Assembly: GCA_024998565.1 (NCBI GenBank)
Contig: JACOEM010000011.1
Location: 62,001-126,000, forward strand
Source: Nitrospira sp.
Lineage (GTDB): Bacteria; Nitrospirota; Nitrospiria; Nitrospirales; Nitrospiraceae
Length of the DNA stretch: 64,000 nt
Direction: 5' to 3'
Below, piece by piece: positions 17,496-26,381 of the stretch. The position numbers were made by a program, and so were the translations under genes. Position 1 is the first letter of the stretch, and each line of letters starts with the position of its first letter. Under the pieces are notes generated by a model. That model had not been told where the DNA came from and ran no database searches. It worked only from the letters and a program-made list of their open reading frames with translations.

Positions 17496-19016
17496 TTAAT
17501 GGGCTGCGGAGCCGGCCGGCATCGCAGGAGGATTGTCGCCCGGCGTCTGCCATCCGCCGCCAAGCGCTTTGTAGAGGCCGACCATGTCGGTGAGGCGGGC
17601 GCGCTCGGTTTGCGCAAGCTGTGTTTCTGCGGCCAGCATCGTTCGTTGGGCATCGAGCACGTCAAGGTAGTTCACCAACCCCTTGCGATAGCGTACCTCC
17701 GCCAGCCCTACGGCCGCGGTGGCCGCCGTCGCCTGTTCACGCTGTCGTGCAAGTTGTTCCGAACGCGATTGTATCGACACCAGGAGGTCCGCTACTTCGC
17801 GGAAGGCGAGCAGGATCGTCTGTTGGTAACCTTCCAACATTTGTTGATATCGGGATTCGGCCGCCTCCAGTCTCGCGACGTTGGTCCCGCCCAGGAAAAT
17901 GGGGAGGGTGACCGATGGACCGATACTGAAATTCGCGCTGTTTCCCGAGAACCAGTTTGCGAATTCGGCGCTTTGTAAGCCTCCCTGTCCCGTGATGGAC
18001 AATGTGGGAAAGAAATAGGCCCGCGCTTGACCGATGCGGGCGTTGGCCGCCACGAGGGAGGCCTCCGCCTGCAGGATGTCGGGTCGCCGCTCCAACAATT
18101 GCGACGGGAGACCGACGGGGATTTCGGGTTGAACGATGACCTTCCGCAATGACGTCGGCGCCAGGACTATGCTGCCCGGCGCCGATCCCGTCAACACTTC
18201 CAACCGGTGTAATTCGACGGCGCGTAGACGAGTCAGATCCGGGATCTGTCCCGCGCTTTCCGCGACGAGAACTTCCGTTCGTTTTACGTCCAGGTCGGAG
18301 GCCAGGCCCACGGATGCCCGCTTGGTAATGATGTCGAGCGAATCTCGTCTGAGGGTCAGGGCGCGTTGGGCGATTTCAATTTGCTCATCCAGTTCACGGA
18401 TTCGAAAGTAGGACTGTCCCACATCCCCAATCAGGGTCAGCGCAATCGCGCGGGCATCCTGTTCGATGGCTTGCGCATCTGCCGAGGCGGCTTCCATTCC
18501 GCGACGGATGCGACCCCAGACATCCAGTTCCCATCGGAGATCCGCCGCCCCGTTCCAGAGATCGAAACTGCTTCCGGGCTTGGCAAAGACCTGCGGCCCC
18601 GGTTGTTGGCCGGTGGCTAAGCCCAATCCTGCCAGGGTGTTTTTTGACACCACGATATTGCTGTAGCTGCCCTGCACATTCAGTTGTGGATAGAGGCCGG
18701 CGCCGGCGGTGGTAACAGACGCCCGTCCTTCGAGCACGCGTGACACGGCGCGGCGGACGTCGTGGTTTTGTGCGAGCGCGCGTTCCACGAACTGGGTCAA
18801 CTCCTGGTTGTGGAAGGCCTGCCACCAGTCCGCTTCCGGCATCGTATCGGTCGCTCCGGCAGCCAATGGGCCGGAAGCCATGCGTGTCCAGTCGGCCGGT
18901 GTTTCGACCGGTGGACGATGGTAATTCGAGCCCTGTAGGCACCCGCTGGCGGACAGCGACAACATAACGAGGACGGTGGAAATGGCGAGCTGTCGGCGGG
19001 ACGTGACTCGTTTCAT
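17496..19016 (-). CDS. Outer-membrane efflux lipoprotein (NodT/TolC family)
   Basis: The outer-membrane channel of a tripartite efflux system, 506 residues. The N-terminal signal ends with a lipobox, SASGC, so Cys26 is probably lipidated. Two OEP-family repeats follow, with the typical 'YHRPPVETPADW' start and 'ARAYFFPTLSITGQGG' in the middle. It overlaps the HlyD gene by 4 bp and is the last gene of the minus-strand operon that begins near 22309. Confidence 0.94.
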   Translation of the reverse strand: MKRVTSRRQLAISTVLVMLSLSASGCLQGSNYHRPPVETPADWTRMASGPLAAGATDTMPEADWWQAFHNQELTQFVERALAQNHDVRRAVSRVLEGRASVTTAGAGLYPQLNVQGSYSNIVVSKNTLAGLGLATGQQPGPQVFAKPGSSFDLWNGAADLRWELDVWGRIRRGMEAASADAQAIEQDARAIALTLIGDVGQSYFRIRELDEQIEIAQRALTLRRDSLDIITKRASVGLASDLDVKRTEVLVAESAGQIPDLTRLRAVELHRLEVLTGSAPGSIVLAPTSLRKVIVQPEIPVGLPSQLLERRPDILQAEASLVAANARIGQARAYFFPTLSITGQGGLQSAEFANWFSGNSANFSIGPSVTLPIFLGGTNVARLEAAESRYQQMLEGYQQTILLAFREVADLLVSIQSRSEQLARQREQATAATAAVGLAEVRYRKGLVNYLDVLDAQRTMLAAETQLAQTERARLTDMVGLYKALGGGWQTPGDNPPAMPAGSAAH

Positions 19017-20005
19017 TTGCTCGGTTCCTCAGCAGAACGTGCGCTGCCCGGTGCTGGTGCCGGTGTTCCGGCCGGTGCGCGTTCGATGAACACATCGACC
19101 TGCTGTCCGGCATAGATCGGAAACGCCGGCCGTTCGAAGCGATAGATGATCTGGAGAACCCGCGTATCAACTCGCTCGCTGTTGTCTCCGGTCAGGGATT
19201 TTTTGGGGACAATATAAGGCTCGATGCGCACGAATGTCAGCGGAATGGCCTGGGCCGTATTGCCCTTCAGGTAGGCGATCCCGGGTCGGTTGGGAGCCAC
19301 CAATGGAGCATTGACCTCATCGACCTCTGCGCGGACTTGCAGTTGCTGCATGTCGCCCAGGAGCATGAGCGGCTCGGTCGCACCGGTGGTCAGGGCGAAT
19401 TCACCGGCCCGGACATTGACCTGCAAAATCGTCGCGGCCCGCGGCGCACGGACTGTCAGGCGGTCCAGGAGCATCTGTGTTTCGTCGCGCTGGGCGATGA
19501 CTTGTTTGAGGGTGGCCTCGTAGCGGCTCAGTGCGCGTTTTGCCATTTCCGAGGCGTACCAGGTACGCTTCACGTCGTCTTCGCTGACCGCCCGGCTGTC
19601 CCGAACCGATTTCAGCCGCTTGAGCTGTGTGTCGAGATCGCCGATGCGATATTTCTGCTCTTCGACTTGGGCCTCGGCCGGTGGAATCGCGGCCTGGCGA
19701 GCCACCAGTTGCGCGCGAAGGTCTCGATCATCCAATTGAAGCAAGGGATCGCCCTCACGAACCCGGTCGCCGACCGCCACGAACACTTTTGTCACCAGTC
19801 CCGCCATCGGCGGCCCGATACGGACGTTTTCGTTGGCCGCTTCGATAATGCCGGTCGCAGCGACGGTCGTTTCATAGGGAGACCGGGGCGGCTCTACTAT
19901 CGGCTTCGGCATAGGCTGGTTCTTGCCGGCGGTCAGGACGACCCAGGCAGCCAGCATCGCGCCTGCGACGGCGAGCCAGACACTAACGCGGTTGAGAATG
20001 GTCAT
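19013..20005 (-). CDS. HlyD-family periplasmic adaptor
   Basis: The membrane-fusion protein of an ABC efflux complex (330 residues). It has an N-terminal membrane anchor (about 7-25), a biotinyl-lipoyl-like domain ('VKTF..VAVGDRVREGDPLLQLDDRDL' region), a predicted coiled-coil hairpin (about 95-165) and beta-barrel domains. It bridges the FtsX-like permease and the NodT channel. Its start overlaps the ATPase gene by 4 bp. Confidence 0.92.
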   Translation of the reverse strand: MTILNRVSVWLAVAGAMLAAWVVLTAGKNQPMPKPIVEPPRSPYETTVAATGIIEAANENVRIGPPMAGLVTKVFVAVGDRVREGDPLLQLDDRDLRAQLVARQAAIPPAEAQVEEQKYRIGDLDTQLKRLKSVRDSRAVSEDDVKRTWYASEMAKRALSRYEATLKQVIAQRDETQMLLDRLTVRAPRAATILQVNVRAGEFALTTGATEPLMLLGDMQQLQVRAEVDEVNAPLVAPNRPGIAYLKGNTAQAIPLTFVRIEPYIVPKKSLTGDNSERVDTRVLQIIYRFERPAFPIYAGQQVDVFIERAPAGTPAPAPGSARSAEEPSK

Positions 20006-20769
20006 GCGGTGGCCTCTCTCTGAATCGGGTGAATGCCGACAATGCGGCCGTCGGTCAATTCCGCCATGCGATCACCGAACTGAAAAATCCGGCTGTCATG
20101 GGTGACGACGATGACGCAGCGATCGGGGGCACGCCCCACATCCCGAATCAATTCCATGATCTTCTGCCCATTGGGCCCGTCCAGCGCGGCGGTGGGTTCG
20201 TCGCACACCAGCAGTTGCGGCTCATTGACCAACGCCCGGGCAATGGCGACGCGCTGCTGCTGGCCGCCGGAGAGGTTGCGTGGCAAAAACTCGGTCCGGT
20301 CGCCGAGCCCGACACGTTCAAGCATCAGCCGCCCTCGTGAGATCGCCTCCTTCTTCCGACTGCCTTGGATCAAGAGCGGAATGGCGACATTCTCCGCCGC
20401 CGTCAAGGCGGGCAGGAGATTGAATTGTTGGTAGATGAACCCCATCGTTTGTCCACGAAAGCGGGTGCGCGTGCCCGGCGACATGTTGGTCAGTGAGGCT
20501 CCCAACACATCGAGCTCACCGGCATCGATATCCAGGATTCCGGCGATGGCCGACAGCAGCGTGGTCTTTCCTCCCCCCGATTCTCCGACGAGGAGCAGCA
20601 GCTCGCCGAAATACACGTCGAGGTCGATGCCCTTGAGCACCGTGACGGTGGTCTCGCCGGACCCGAACGACTTGACGAGTCCTCGGACCTGCACGGCGAT
20701 GGCTTGCTCGGCTCCGTTGCCTTCCGTTGTGCGGCCCTGTGACTGTGACGAACCATCCATGGCGGTCAT
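20002..20769 (-). CDS. MacB/LolD-type ABC transporter ATPase
   Basis: A 255-residue ATPase of the MacB/LolD/DevA class. Walker A GESGGGKTT, the signature LSGGQQQRV, Walker B LLVCDEPTAALD and the H-loop 'VVTHDSR' are all present. It pairs with the FtsX-like permease encoded immediately upstream (4-bp overlap). With the adaptor and outer-membrane channel it completes a drug, lipid or glycolipid exporter like DevBCA (family comparison). Confidence 0.94.
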   Translation of the reverse strand: MTAMDGSSQSQGRTTEGNGAEQAIAVQVRGLVKSFGSGETTVTVLKGIDLDVYFGELLLLVGESGGGKTTLLSAIAGILDIDAGELDVLGASLTNMSPGTRTRFRGQTMGFIYQQFNLLPALTAAENVAIPLLIQGSRKKEAISRGRLMLERVGLGDRTEFLPRNLSGGQQQRVAIARALVNEPQLLVCDEPTAALDGPNGQKIMELIRDVGRAPDRCVIVVTHDSRIFQFGDRMAELTDGRIVGIHPIQREATA

Positions 20770-21896
20770 CGAAACACAATTGCCGGTTCAAGCCGGGCCA
20801 GTTTGATGATGCTGATCAGCGCCGATAACGTGCAGATCATGAGCAGGGCAACAAAAACTAACAGGAGCAGCGGCCAGGTTTCCAGGAACGGGAGCTGACC
20901 TTCTTGTGCCGTCAGGAGACCGAAGACGGTGGCGAGTCCGATTCCCACCCCATACCCGGTGATTCCCACGGTAAACGCTTGCAGGAGAATCATGCGGGCC
21001 AGAGTCGCGGTGGACGCGCCCATGGCTTTGAGCGCGCCGAACTGCCGCAGGTTTTCGACGGTAAAGAGGTAAAACGTTTGCCCCGCGATGGCCATCCCGA
21101 CCACGAACCCCAACAGAATCGTGGTGCCGAAATTGATTCCGATGCCGGTGTTCTTCAGCACCCAGCCGATTGTTTTCCATCCGAACGCGTCGGCGGTGTA
21201 GGCGCCCAGTCCCGTGTGGTCGCGAATACGTTGGATCACCTCGTCCACCGGCGCGCCGTCTTTGGCTTTTGCGAGGACGTACGAGAGGGTGCGCCGTTCT
21301 CGCGGCACATATCGCAAGGCCCGCTCGTAGGTGGTGTAGACGACAGGAATGTTGGTGAAGGTCTTTTGCGTCTTGGCAATGGCGACGACGCGGGCCAGCT
21401 TGTCGTTGAGTTCGAAGACTGTCCCGACCGCGATGACCGTTGGCCCGCCCATGCGTTCGACGGCCCATTGATCAAGCGCCACGGCGTCAGGTTGCCGGAG
21501 GTCTTCGAATCGTCCCTCCAGTACTTCTGCCGGCCGGCCGATCAAGCTGGCAGCGTCCAGTCCGGTCAAGGTGATCTGGTGATACTCGCCGTTCGCAAGC
21601 CTGGCCCGTAAGAGCCCCTTATACAGGGGAACGGCCCATTCCACACCGGGGATGCTACGGACGCGATCGACCGTGGTGTCGGCAATCGGTTTGACTTCAT
21701 CGACCTGCGCAATGCCGGGATCCGTGACCCAGATCGGCACGTTGAGATTACTGATACTCGATTGGGACCAGATCATGAGCCCCCAAAAAATTGAGCCTTG
21801 CTGCACGATCAGCATGACCGCAAAGGTGAGGCCGCACAGCAGCATGAGGTATTTCGCTCGATCGCCGAAGAGCATTCTGAGGGCGACGTAATTCAT
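20766..21896 (-). CDS. FtsX-like/DevC-type ABC permease
   Basis: A 376-residue permease with one N-terminal span (about 18-38), a large periplasmic domain (about 40-240) and three C-terminal spans. This is the MacB_PCD plus FtsX layout seen in DevC of cyanobacterial glycolipid exporters. It overlaps both neighbours by 4 bp, so all five genes are probably translated from one mRNA. Confidence 0.92.
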   Translation of the reverse strand: MNYVALRMLFGDRAKYLMLLCGLTFAVMLIVQQGSIFWGLMIWSQSSISNLNVPIWVTDPGIAQVDEVKPIADTTVDRVRSIPGVEWAVPLYKGLLRARLANGEYHQITLTGLDAASLIGRPAEVLEGRFEDLRQPDAVALDQWAVERMGGPTVIAVGTVFELNDKLARVVAIAKTQKTFTNIPVVYTTYERALRYVPRERRTLSYVLAKAKDGAPVDEVIQRIRDHTGLGAYTADAFGWKTIGWVLKNTGIGINFGTTILLGFVVGMAIAGQTFYLFTVENLRQFGALKAMGASTATLARMILLQAFTVGITGYGVGIGLATVFGLLTAQEGQLPFLETWPLLLLVFVALLMICTLSALISIIKLARLEPAIVFR

Positions 21897-22309
21897 TCGT
21901 GCTCTTCCTGCGCCGGGCCGGTCGGGGCATAGGCCACCACGCGCGGCAATTGCGGAAGGCTCACTTGATCATGTCGATGGAAAAAATAGGTGCAGATCCT
22001 GGCGATGGGACAGCCATGGTGCAGGGCGACGGTCCAGAAACGCCGCACATGTTGGCCGTTCGGCTGTTGGTCTTCGTCCATCAGCCGTAAAGGGCCGGGA
22101 AAGGCATCGGTAAAAGTAATGCCTTTAGCGGCGAATCGCTCCGTAAGTCCTTCGGTCAGAAAGTCTAGAATTTCCCCGCACCAGGAGAACCGGCGCCCGT
22201 CTTTGCTTGCCTCGCCCGACGGGAGCAATTCGGCCTGTCTTGCGGCTACGTAGGCCTCGATGTCACGGCTGACGGTGTCTGGTGTCAGTCCCGGAGCGAC
22301 GATCTTCAT
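21893..22309 (-). CDS. Small unknown protein leading the efflux operon
   Basis: A 138-residue soluble protein with no recognised domain. Notable residues are 'HHGCPIARICTYFFHRHDQ' near the C-terminus, rich in His and Cys and possibly metal-binding. Its stop overlaps the permease start by 4 bp, so it is co-translated. No Shine-Dalgarno sequence is seen before the ATG; the sigma-54 promoter at 22323-22338 would start transcription about three bases before this ATG, predicting an almost leaderless message. Possibly a regulator or small accessory of the exporter. Confidence 0.7.
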   Translation of the reverse strand: MKIVAPGLTPDTVSRDIEAYVAARQAELLPSGEASKDGRRFSWCGEILDFLTEGLTERFAAKGITFTDAFPGPLRLMDEDQQPNGQHVRRFWTVALHHGCPIARICTYFFHRHDQVSLPQLPRVVAYAPTGPAQEEHE

Positions 22310-22322
22310 GTAGGCATACTAG

Positions 22323-22338
22323 AGCAGGCGGGATGCCA
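22323..22338 (-). promoter_or_regulatory. Sigma-54 (-24/-12) promoter of the efflux operon
   Basis: Read on the minus strand, TGGCATCCCGCCTGCT has the invariant GG and GC exactly ten bases apart and matches most of the consensus (TGGCAC-N5-TTGC). The predicted transcription start is about 22312, directly before the ATG at 22309. The neighbouring gene encodes a sigma-54 activator and an enhancer-like palindrome lies about 160 bp upstream, which strongly supports the call. Confidence 0.75.
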
Positions 22339-22468
22339 GCGAGGATGGCGGGGTCACTTTTGTGAGTAAGTTACTGAAAGATAAGGAGAATGGAGAGTAA
22401 TCGAGACACGTGACCGGAGTAGATGATTAGGGGGAAGTGCCGAGATTTCGGCAAGGCTTAGAGTGGCA

Positions 22469-22484
22469 TGCCCACATACGGGCA
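22469..22484. promoter_or_regulatory. Enhancer-like palindrome upstream of the efflux operon
   Basis: TGCCCACATACGGGCA: arms TGCCCA and (C/T)GGGCA around CATA. It starts two bases beyond the stop codon of the sigma-54 activator gene, at about -157 to -172 relative to the predicted efflux start, a normal distance for an activator site. A better copy lies in the activator gene's own start region (24522-24537), as expected for the site of that activator. Confidence 0.65.
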
Positions 22485-22485
22485 C

Positions 22486-24546
22486 TCACGAGGCCTGTCG
22501 AGGCGGGCGGCTGATGTCGAGTTTTTTCATGCGGTGTTGGAGCGTGGACCGCTTCAGTCCCAATTTCTCCGCCGCTCCTTGTTTACCGGCCAGGATCCAA
22601 TTGGTTCGAGAGAGTGTCTCAACGATGTGCGCGCGTTCGGCTTCTGCGAGCGTCCGCGGCTCGGGGGACGGGTCCTGTCCGAGGCCCAATCCATCCAGTT
22701 CATTGACGGTGATCATCGAGCCTTGGCTCACGATGACGGTGCGCTCGATCACATGTTCCAGCTCCCGGACATTCCCGGGCCAGTCGTAGCCGGACAGGGC
22801 GTTCAGGGCCGCACTGTTGATTCGGGTGACCGGCTTCCGGTGGCGCTGGCTGTATTTTTTCACAAAGTGGCGGGCCAGCAGTGGGATGTCCTCGCGGCGT
22901 TCCCGCAAGGTCGGAAGGCGCAGCGGGAAGACGTTGAGGCGATAAAAGAGATCGGTCCGAAACGAGCCCCGTTTGATGGCCTGATGCAGATCGACGTTGG
23001 TGGCGGCAAGCACGCGTACATCGACTCGAATGGTGTGGCTTCCCCCGACCCGGTTGAATTCCTGGGCCTCCAGCACGCGCAGGAGTTTCATTTGCAGATC
23101 GATCGGAAGTTCTCCCACTTCATCGAGGAAAATCGTACCGCCGTGCGCCAGTTCAAAGCGCCCCAATTTGCGGGATGTTGCGTTGGTGAAGGCGCCCCGC
23201 TCGTGACCAAAGAGTTCGGATTCGATGAGTGTGGGCGGGAGCGCGGCGCAGTTCACGGTGATCAGCGCCTTGTGTTGGCGCGGCGAGAGTCGATGAATGG
23301 CTTGAGCCACCAGTTCCTTGCCTGTCCCGGTTTCCCCGGTGATGAGGACGGTGGAATCGGTCGGCGCGACTTGCTCAATGGCCTTCAGCGATTTCTGCAG
23401 CGCGGCGCTGTTGCCGATCAGGCTTGTCAAGTCGAGAGAGGCACCCATCTCCTCACGCAGATAGACATTTTCCTGTTCCAGCTGATCCTTGAGCTGACGG
23501 ATCTGGTCATAGGCCGAGAGATTGGCGATGGCGTGCGACAAGTGAAAGCCGATCTGTTCGGCCAGCGCCAGGTCGCGTTCGGAGAAGGCGTTCCGCCGTT
23601 TGCTTCCGATCGCCAGAAAGCCGTAGGGCGCCCCGCGGACCAGCAGCGGGCAGAGCATGGCCGAGAACACGCCGAGTGACTCGAAATACGTATGTTCCGC
23701 AAACCGTTCCTGGTTGTATCCGGTGAGCAGCAGGGGCTTCCCGGTGGCCAGGATTTCGGCCGGCGCCATCCGTTCGAAGGGAAATTGCCTCAACGCCTCC
23801 TGATCGACGGCGACGCCTTCACAGGACACGATCTCGAACCAGGGGCCGTGGGGGGCGCCGATGAACCTCACGAGGCCGGTCGTGTCGTGAGGGATAACCT
23901 CACGGAGAATGGGCTGTATCGAGCTCAGGAGATTATCCAGGGTCATGGTGCCCAGTACGACCTGGCTGTTGATGGCGACCAGGGTGTCGCGTTCTTCGGC
24001 GGCCAGGACCGCAGTCAGGACCGGTGCGATATGAAGGCCGAGCATGTCGAGAAACACCCGGTCCTCTTCAGAAAAGAGACCGGGCCTTCCCGGCGAGACG
24101 GCGACCATCACGGCCAAGGTCTTGGCGGTTCCGCAGGGCCGGGATTCAGCCGGTATCCTGATCGGGGACACCAGGACCGAGGTCGCGTGGCAGCTTGTAG
24201 TGTCGATGGCCTGCGCCTCGGCCCAGGGCGAGGCACTCAAGTCGTGTGTGAAGATGGCCTGCCCGGCAAGCACGGCTGCTTCTTTAATGGTGCCGGCGGC
24301 GGGCAACTGATCGATCGGATAGGCGGGCGACGCCGGTGTGCGGAGGCTTTCCGAGACGGGCGAGAAGGCTGCCGTGCTTTCACTGTACAGGTAGAGGCCG
24401 ATGATCTCGCAGCCCAGGAGGGGTGCAAGTTCCTGCTGGAGACGTTCATCGAACTGCCGAAGCGTTTTTGCCTGGAGCAGCGCATTCAGGATGCGAAATC
24501 GATCTCGCCTGTCTGTGCCGGTGCCCATATGTGGGCACTCTATCAT
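22486..24546 (-). CDS. GAF-domain sigma-54-dependent transcriptional activator
   Basis: A 686-residue enhancer-binding protein of FhlA type. Two GAF-like sensor regions (about 20-180 and 185-350), a coiled linker, an AAA+ sigma-54 interaction domain (about 375-610; Walker A GETGTGKE, GAFTNA in place of the usual GAFTGA, Walker B 'GTIFLDEVGELP') and a Fis-type HTH at the end (about 640-680). The sensors imply a small-molecule ligand. The gene sits directly upstream of the efflux operon on the same strand. No good ribosome-binding site precedes the ATG at 24546; ATG at 24528 is an alternative. Confidence 0.93.
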   Translation of the reverse strand: MIECPHMGTGTDRRDRFRILNALLQAKTLRQFDERLQQELAPLLGCEIIGLYLYSESTAAFSPVSESLRTPASPAYPIDQLPAAGTIKEAAVLAGQAIFTHDLSASPWAEAQAIDTTSCHATSVLVSPIRIPAESRPCGTAKTLAVMVAVSPGRPGLFSEEDRVFLDMLGLHIAPVLTAVLAAEERDTLVAINSQVVLGTMTLDNLLSSIQPILREVIPHDTTGLVRFIGAPHGPWFEIVSCEGVAVDQEALRQFPFERMAPAEILATGKPLLLTGYNQERFAEHTYFESLGVFSAMLCPLLVRGAPYGFLAIGSKRRNAFSERDLALAEQIGFHLSHAIANLSAYDQIRQLKDQLEQENVYLREEMGASLDLTSLIGNSAALQKSLKAIEQVAPTDSTVLITGETGTGKELVAQAIHRLSPRQHKALITVNCAALPPTLIESELFGHERGAFTNATSRKLGRFELAHGGTIFLDEVGELPIDLQMKLLRVLEAQEFNRVGGSHTIRVDVRVLAATNVDLHQAIKRGSFRTDLFYRLNVFPLRLPTLRERREDIPLLARHFVKKYSQRHRKPVTRINSAALNALSGYDWPGNVRELEHVIERTVIVSQGSMITVNELDGLGLGQDPSPEPRTLAEAERAHIVETLSRTNWILAGKQGAAEKLGLKRSTLQHRMKKLDISRPPRQAS
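24522..24537. promoter_or_regulatory. Palindrome over the start of the sigma-54 activator gene
   Basis: TGCCCATATGTGGGCA, with perfect six-base arms around ATAT/CATA, covers codons 4-9 of the activator. It matches the site at 22469-22484 in 15 of 16 bases when read on the minus strand. It is probably the activator's own binding site used for autoregulation, although its position inside the coding region leaves open that the true start is further downstream. Confidence 0.55.
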
Positions 24547-24596
24547 TTCTCGAACATTGAGGGAAAGGCGACGCGGAGCAGGTTGAAGTGTTTCGT

Positions 24597-26060
24597 CTAG
24601 AGCCCTCCTTCGGTGTTACGCGCCTTGAGCGCCGCCAGGCGCGTTTTGTCGAGGGTGACGTAGACGGTCTTCTCCTGGGTCACAGTCACCGCGCCCGGTG
24701 CCTGGCCCTTGGCTTTCTTGACCCATTTGCGTCGAGTGTAAATGACATCGCCCTTCCCGCTTTTCTTTAGATCGCTATACAGCAGGGCGAGCGTGGCTGC
24801 GTCCCGTATCGTCTCAGGCGGCGGATCAGTGCCCTTCTCCAGGCGCACGACGACATGCGAGCCCGGTGTGCCCCGGGCATGCAGCCAAAGATCCTCGCTC
24901 TTAGCCAGGCCGAAGGTGAGTTCGTCATTTTCGCGGGCGTTGCGCCCGACAAAGATCGGATGGCCGTCCGATGAGATGAAGCGTCGAAATGGTCCCCGGC
25001 GTTTCTCGTCGGCAGCGTTTTTCCGACCGGGGCGTGGCATCGCGCCAGCTGTCGCTCGTCGCTCACTACTCGGTGCCTGCCAGGTTCCATTCTTGATGGT
25101 CTCCAGCTCGGCCTGAAGTTGTTGGGCTTCCGTCTCGATGGCCGCCACGCGCGGTGAAATTTCTCGTTGGGCAGAGACGAATTTCCGATATTTTGCGAAG
25201 TACGCATCCATGTTGGCCTGTGGACCCTTGGTGGCATCGAGCGGAATCGTCAATTCCGGTAGACGCTCATCGTAATAGTCCACCACCGAGAAGGCGGTCA
25301 TGCCTTTCTTCAGAAATCCGAGATTGGCTTTCAACAGTTCGCCGTATCGTGCGTAGGGCTCGTAGCGTCCAGCCTGTTCGAGGTCGCGGCGGAGACCTTC
25401 CGTCCGACGCAGAAGATTTTTGAGGGCTTTTCGTAGTGCCGATTCGCGCTGTCGGACCTGGGCGAGGTGCGACAGTTCTGCTTCGCGCTCCCGGTAGAGA
25501 CTGTCCAGCCTGGATGAGAGTGGAAATGGATCAGCCTCCGTCGGAGGCTGAGGTTTCAGCGCGGGAGTCGCTGTGTCTGAGGGCGATGATCGTACCGGTA
25601 CCGAGGCCGGTGCCTGGTAGATCTGGCCCACCCGCTCTCTATTGTGTCGAAGCGTTGCGAGCACACGTGTCTCTCCATCCAGGAATAACAGGTCGGCGTT
25701 CCGGCCGAACAGTTCTGCAACCAGCGCTACCGGTCCATCCCGGCTTGTCAGGTCCAGTCGAACGATCCGATCGCCGGGGACATGTGTGATGCCGTCGATA
25801 CGCGCGCCTTGTATGCGTGCCCGCAGCAGCTGGCAAAACGAGGGCGGGGTTGGCGGATTGGGAAGGCTCTCGCGCACGAGGTGTATCCGTGCCGTTCCGT
25901 CGCGCAGGGAACAGAGCAAACGACGAGTGTGGCCGGGCACACGAATCTCCAGCAACAGGCCGTCGGGGAGTGGTTGGGAGATCTTCTGAATCCAGCCCTC
26001 GGCCAGGGCCGACGCCAGTTCCTGAACAATGGAACCAATTTCTGTCGCGCTGAGCGCCAT
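24597..26060 (-). CDS. rqcH: NFACT-family protein (RqcH/FbpA-like)
   Basis: A 487-residue NFACT protein: NFACT-N domain (about 1-190, with 'LFGRNADLLFLDG'), a helical coiled-coil middle (about 205-340), a basic linker and the NFACT-R/DUF814 domain ('FVGRNARENDELTFGLAKSEDLWLHARGTPGSH'). Bacterial RqcH binds split 50S subunits and adds alanine tails to stalled peptides (established in Bacillus). The N-terminal part is shorter than in Firmicutes homologues, so the tailing activity is not certain. It lies 50 bp upstream of the activator gene on the same strand. Confidence 0.88.
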   Translation of the reverse strand: MALSATEIGSIVQELASALAEGWIQKISQPLPDGLLLEIRVPGHTRRLLCSLRDGTARIHLVRESLPNPPTPPSFCQLLRARIQGARIDGITHVPGDRIVRLDLTSRDGPVALVAELFGRNADLLFLDGETRVLATLRHNRERVGQIYQAPASVPVRSSPSDTATPALKPQPPTEADPFPLSSRLDSLYREREAELSHLAQVRQRESALRKALKNLLRRTEGLRRDLEQAGRYEPYARYGELLKANLGFLKKGMTAFSVVDYYDERLPELTIPLDATKGPQANMDAYFAKYRKFVSAQREISPRVAAIETEAQQLQAELETIKNGTWQAPSSERRATAGAMPRPGRKNAADEKRRGPFRRFISSDGHPIFVGRNARENDELTFGLAKSEDLWLHARGTPGSHVVVRLEKGTDPPPETIRDAATLALLYSDLKKSGKGDVIYTRRKWVKKAKGQAPGAVTVTQEKTVYVTLDKTRLAALKARNTEGGL

Positions 26061-26381
26061 TTTCGGTACGTGACTCCCGGTCCGCAGGGATAGATCTGAA
26101 CCCTGATTCAGCAGGGGTAGATAGGTTTTCAGCGGAGTTAGTCGATTCTACCCATTTTTGTCCCATGAGACCAATTCGGTCACAGCCGAGTCAATTCGGC
26201 GCGAGAGGATCGGTTTTGGTGTGATCGCATCCTTCGGCCAGGTGAAAAAATGGCCCGGTGCGATCAGTGGCATCCACATTGCTTCTATTCAGGCCTGACG
26301 GGTGTTGAGTTGTTCACATGGGCACGAGATCTTTCCAGGCAGGACGGGAGATCTCAGCAGCTGTCCGAAGGGAGGCGACTC
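26061..26381. other. 320-bp gap with a sigma-54 promoter
   Basis: This intergenic region divides the minus-strand NFACT gene from the plus-strand zinc-ribbon gene. No gene is seen in it. It contains the sigma-54 promoter at 26268-26283 and a pair of CAATTCGG copies around 26172-26210. No copy of the TGCCCA palindrome was found, so another activator may act here. Confidence 0.6.
26268..26283 (+). promoter_or_regulatory. Sigma-54 (-24/-12) promoter before the zinc-ribbon gene
   Basis: TGGCATCCACATTGCT matches the consensus closely: GG and GC are ten bases apart and the -12 element TTGCT is exact. The predicted start is near 26294, giving an 88-base leader for the gene at 26382. Confidence 0.75.

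Noticed and set aside
17267-17665. N-terminal extension of the TPR gene
   Set aside because: The extension is basic and low in hydrophobic residues, and the ATG at 17266 has a good ribosome-binding site followed directly by a signal peptide.
22441-22490. TGGCATGCCCACATACGGGCA as a sigma-54 promoter
   Set aside because: It resembles the -24 element but GG and GC are not ten bases apart; it is better explained as the activator palindrome.
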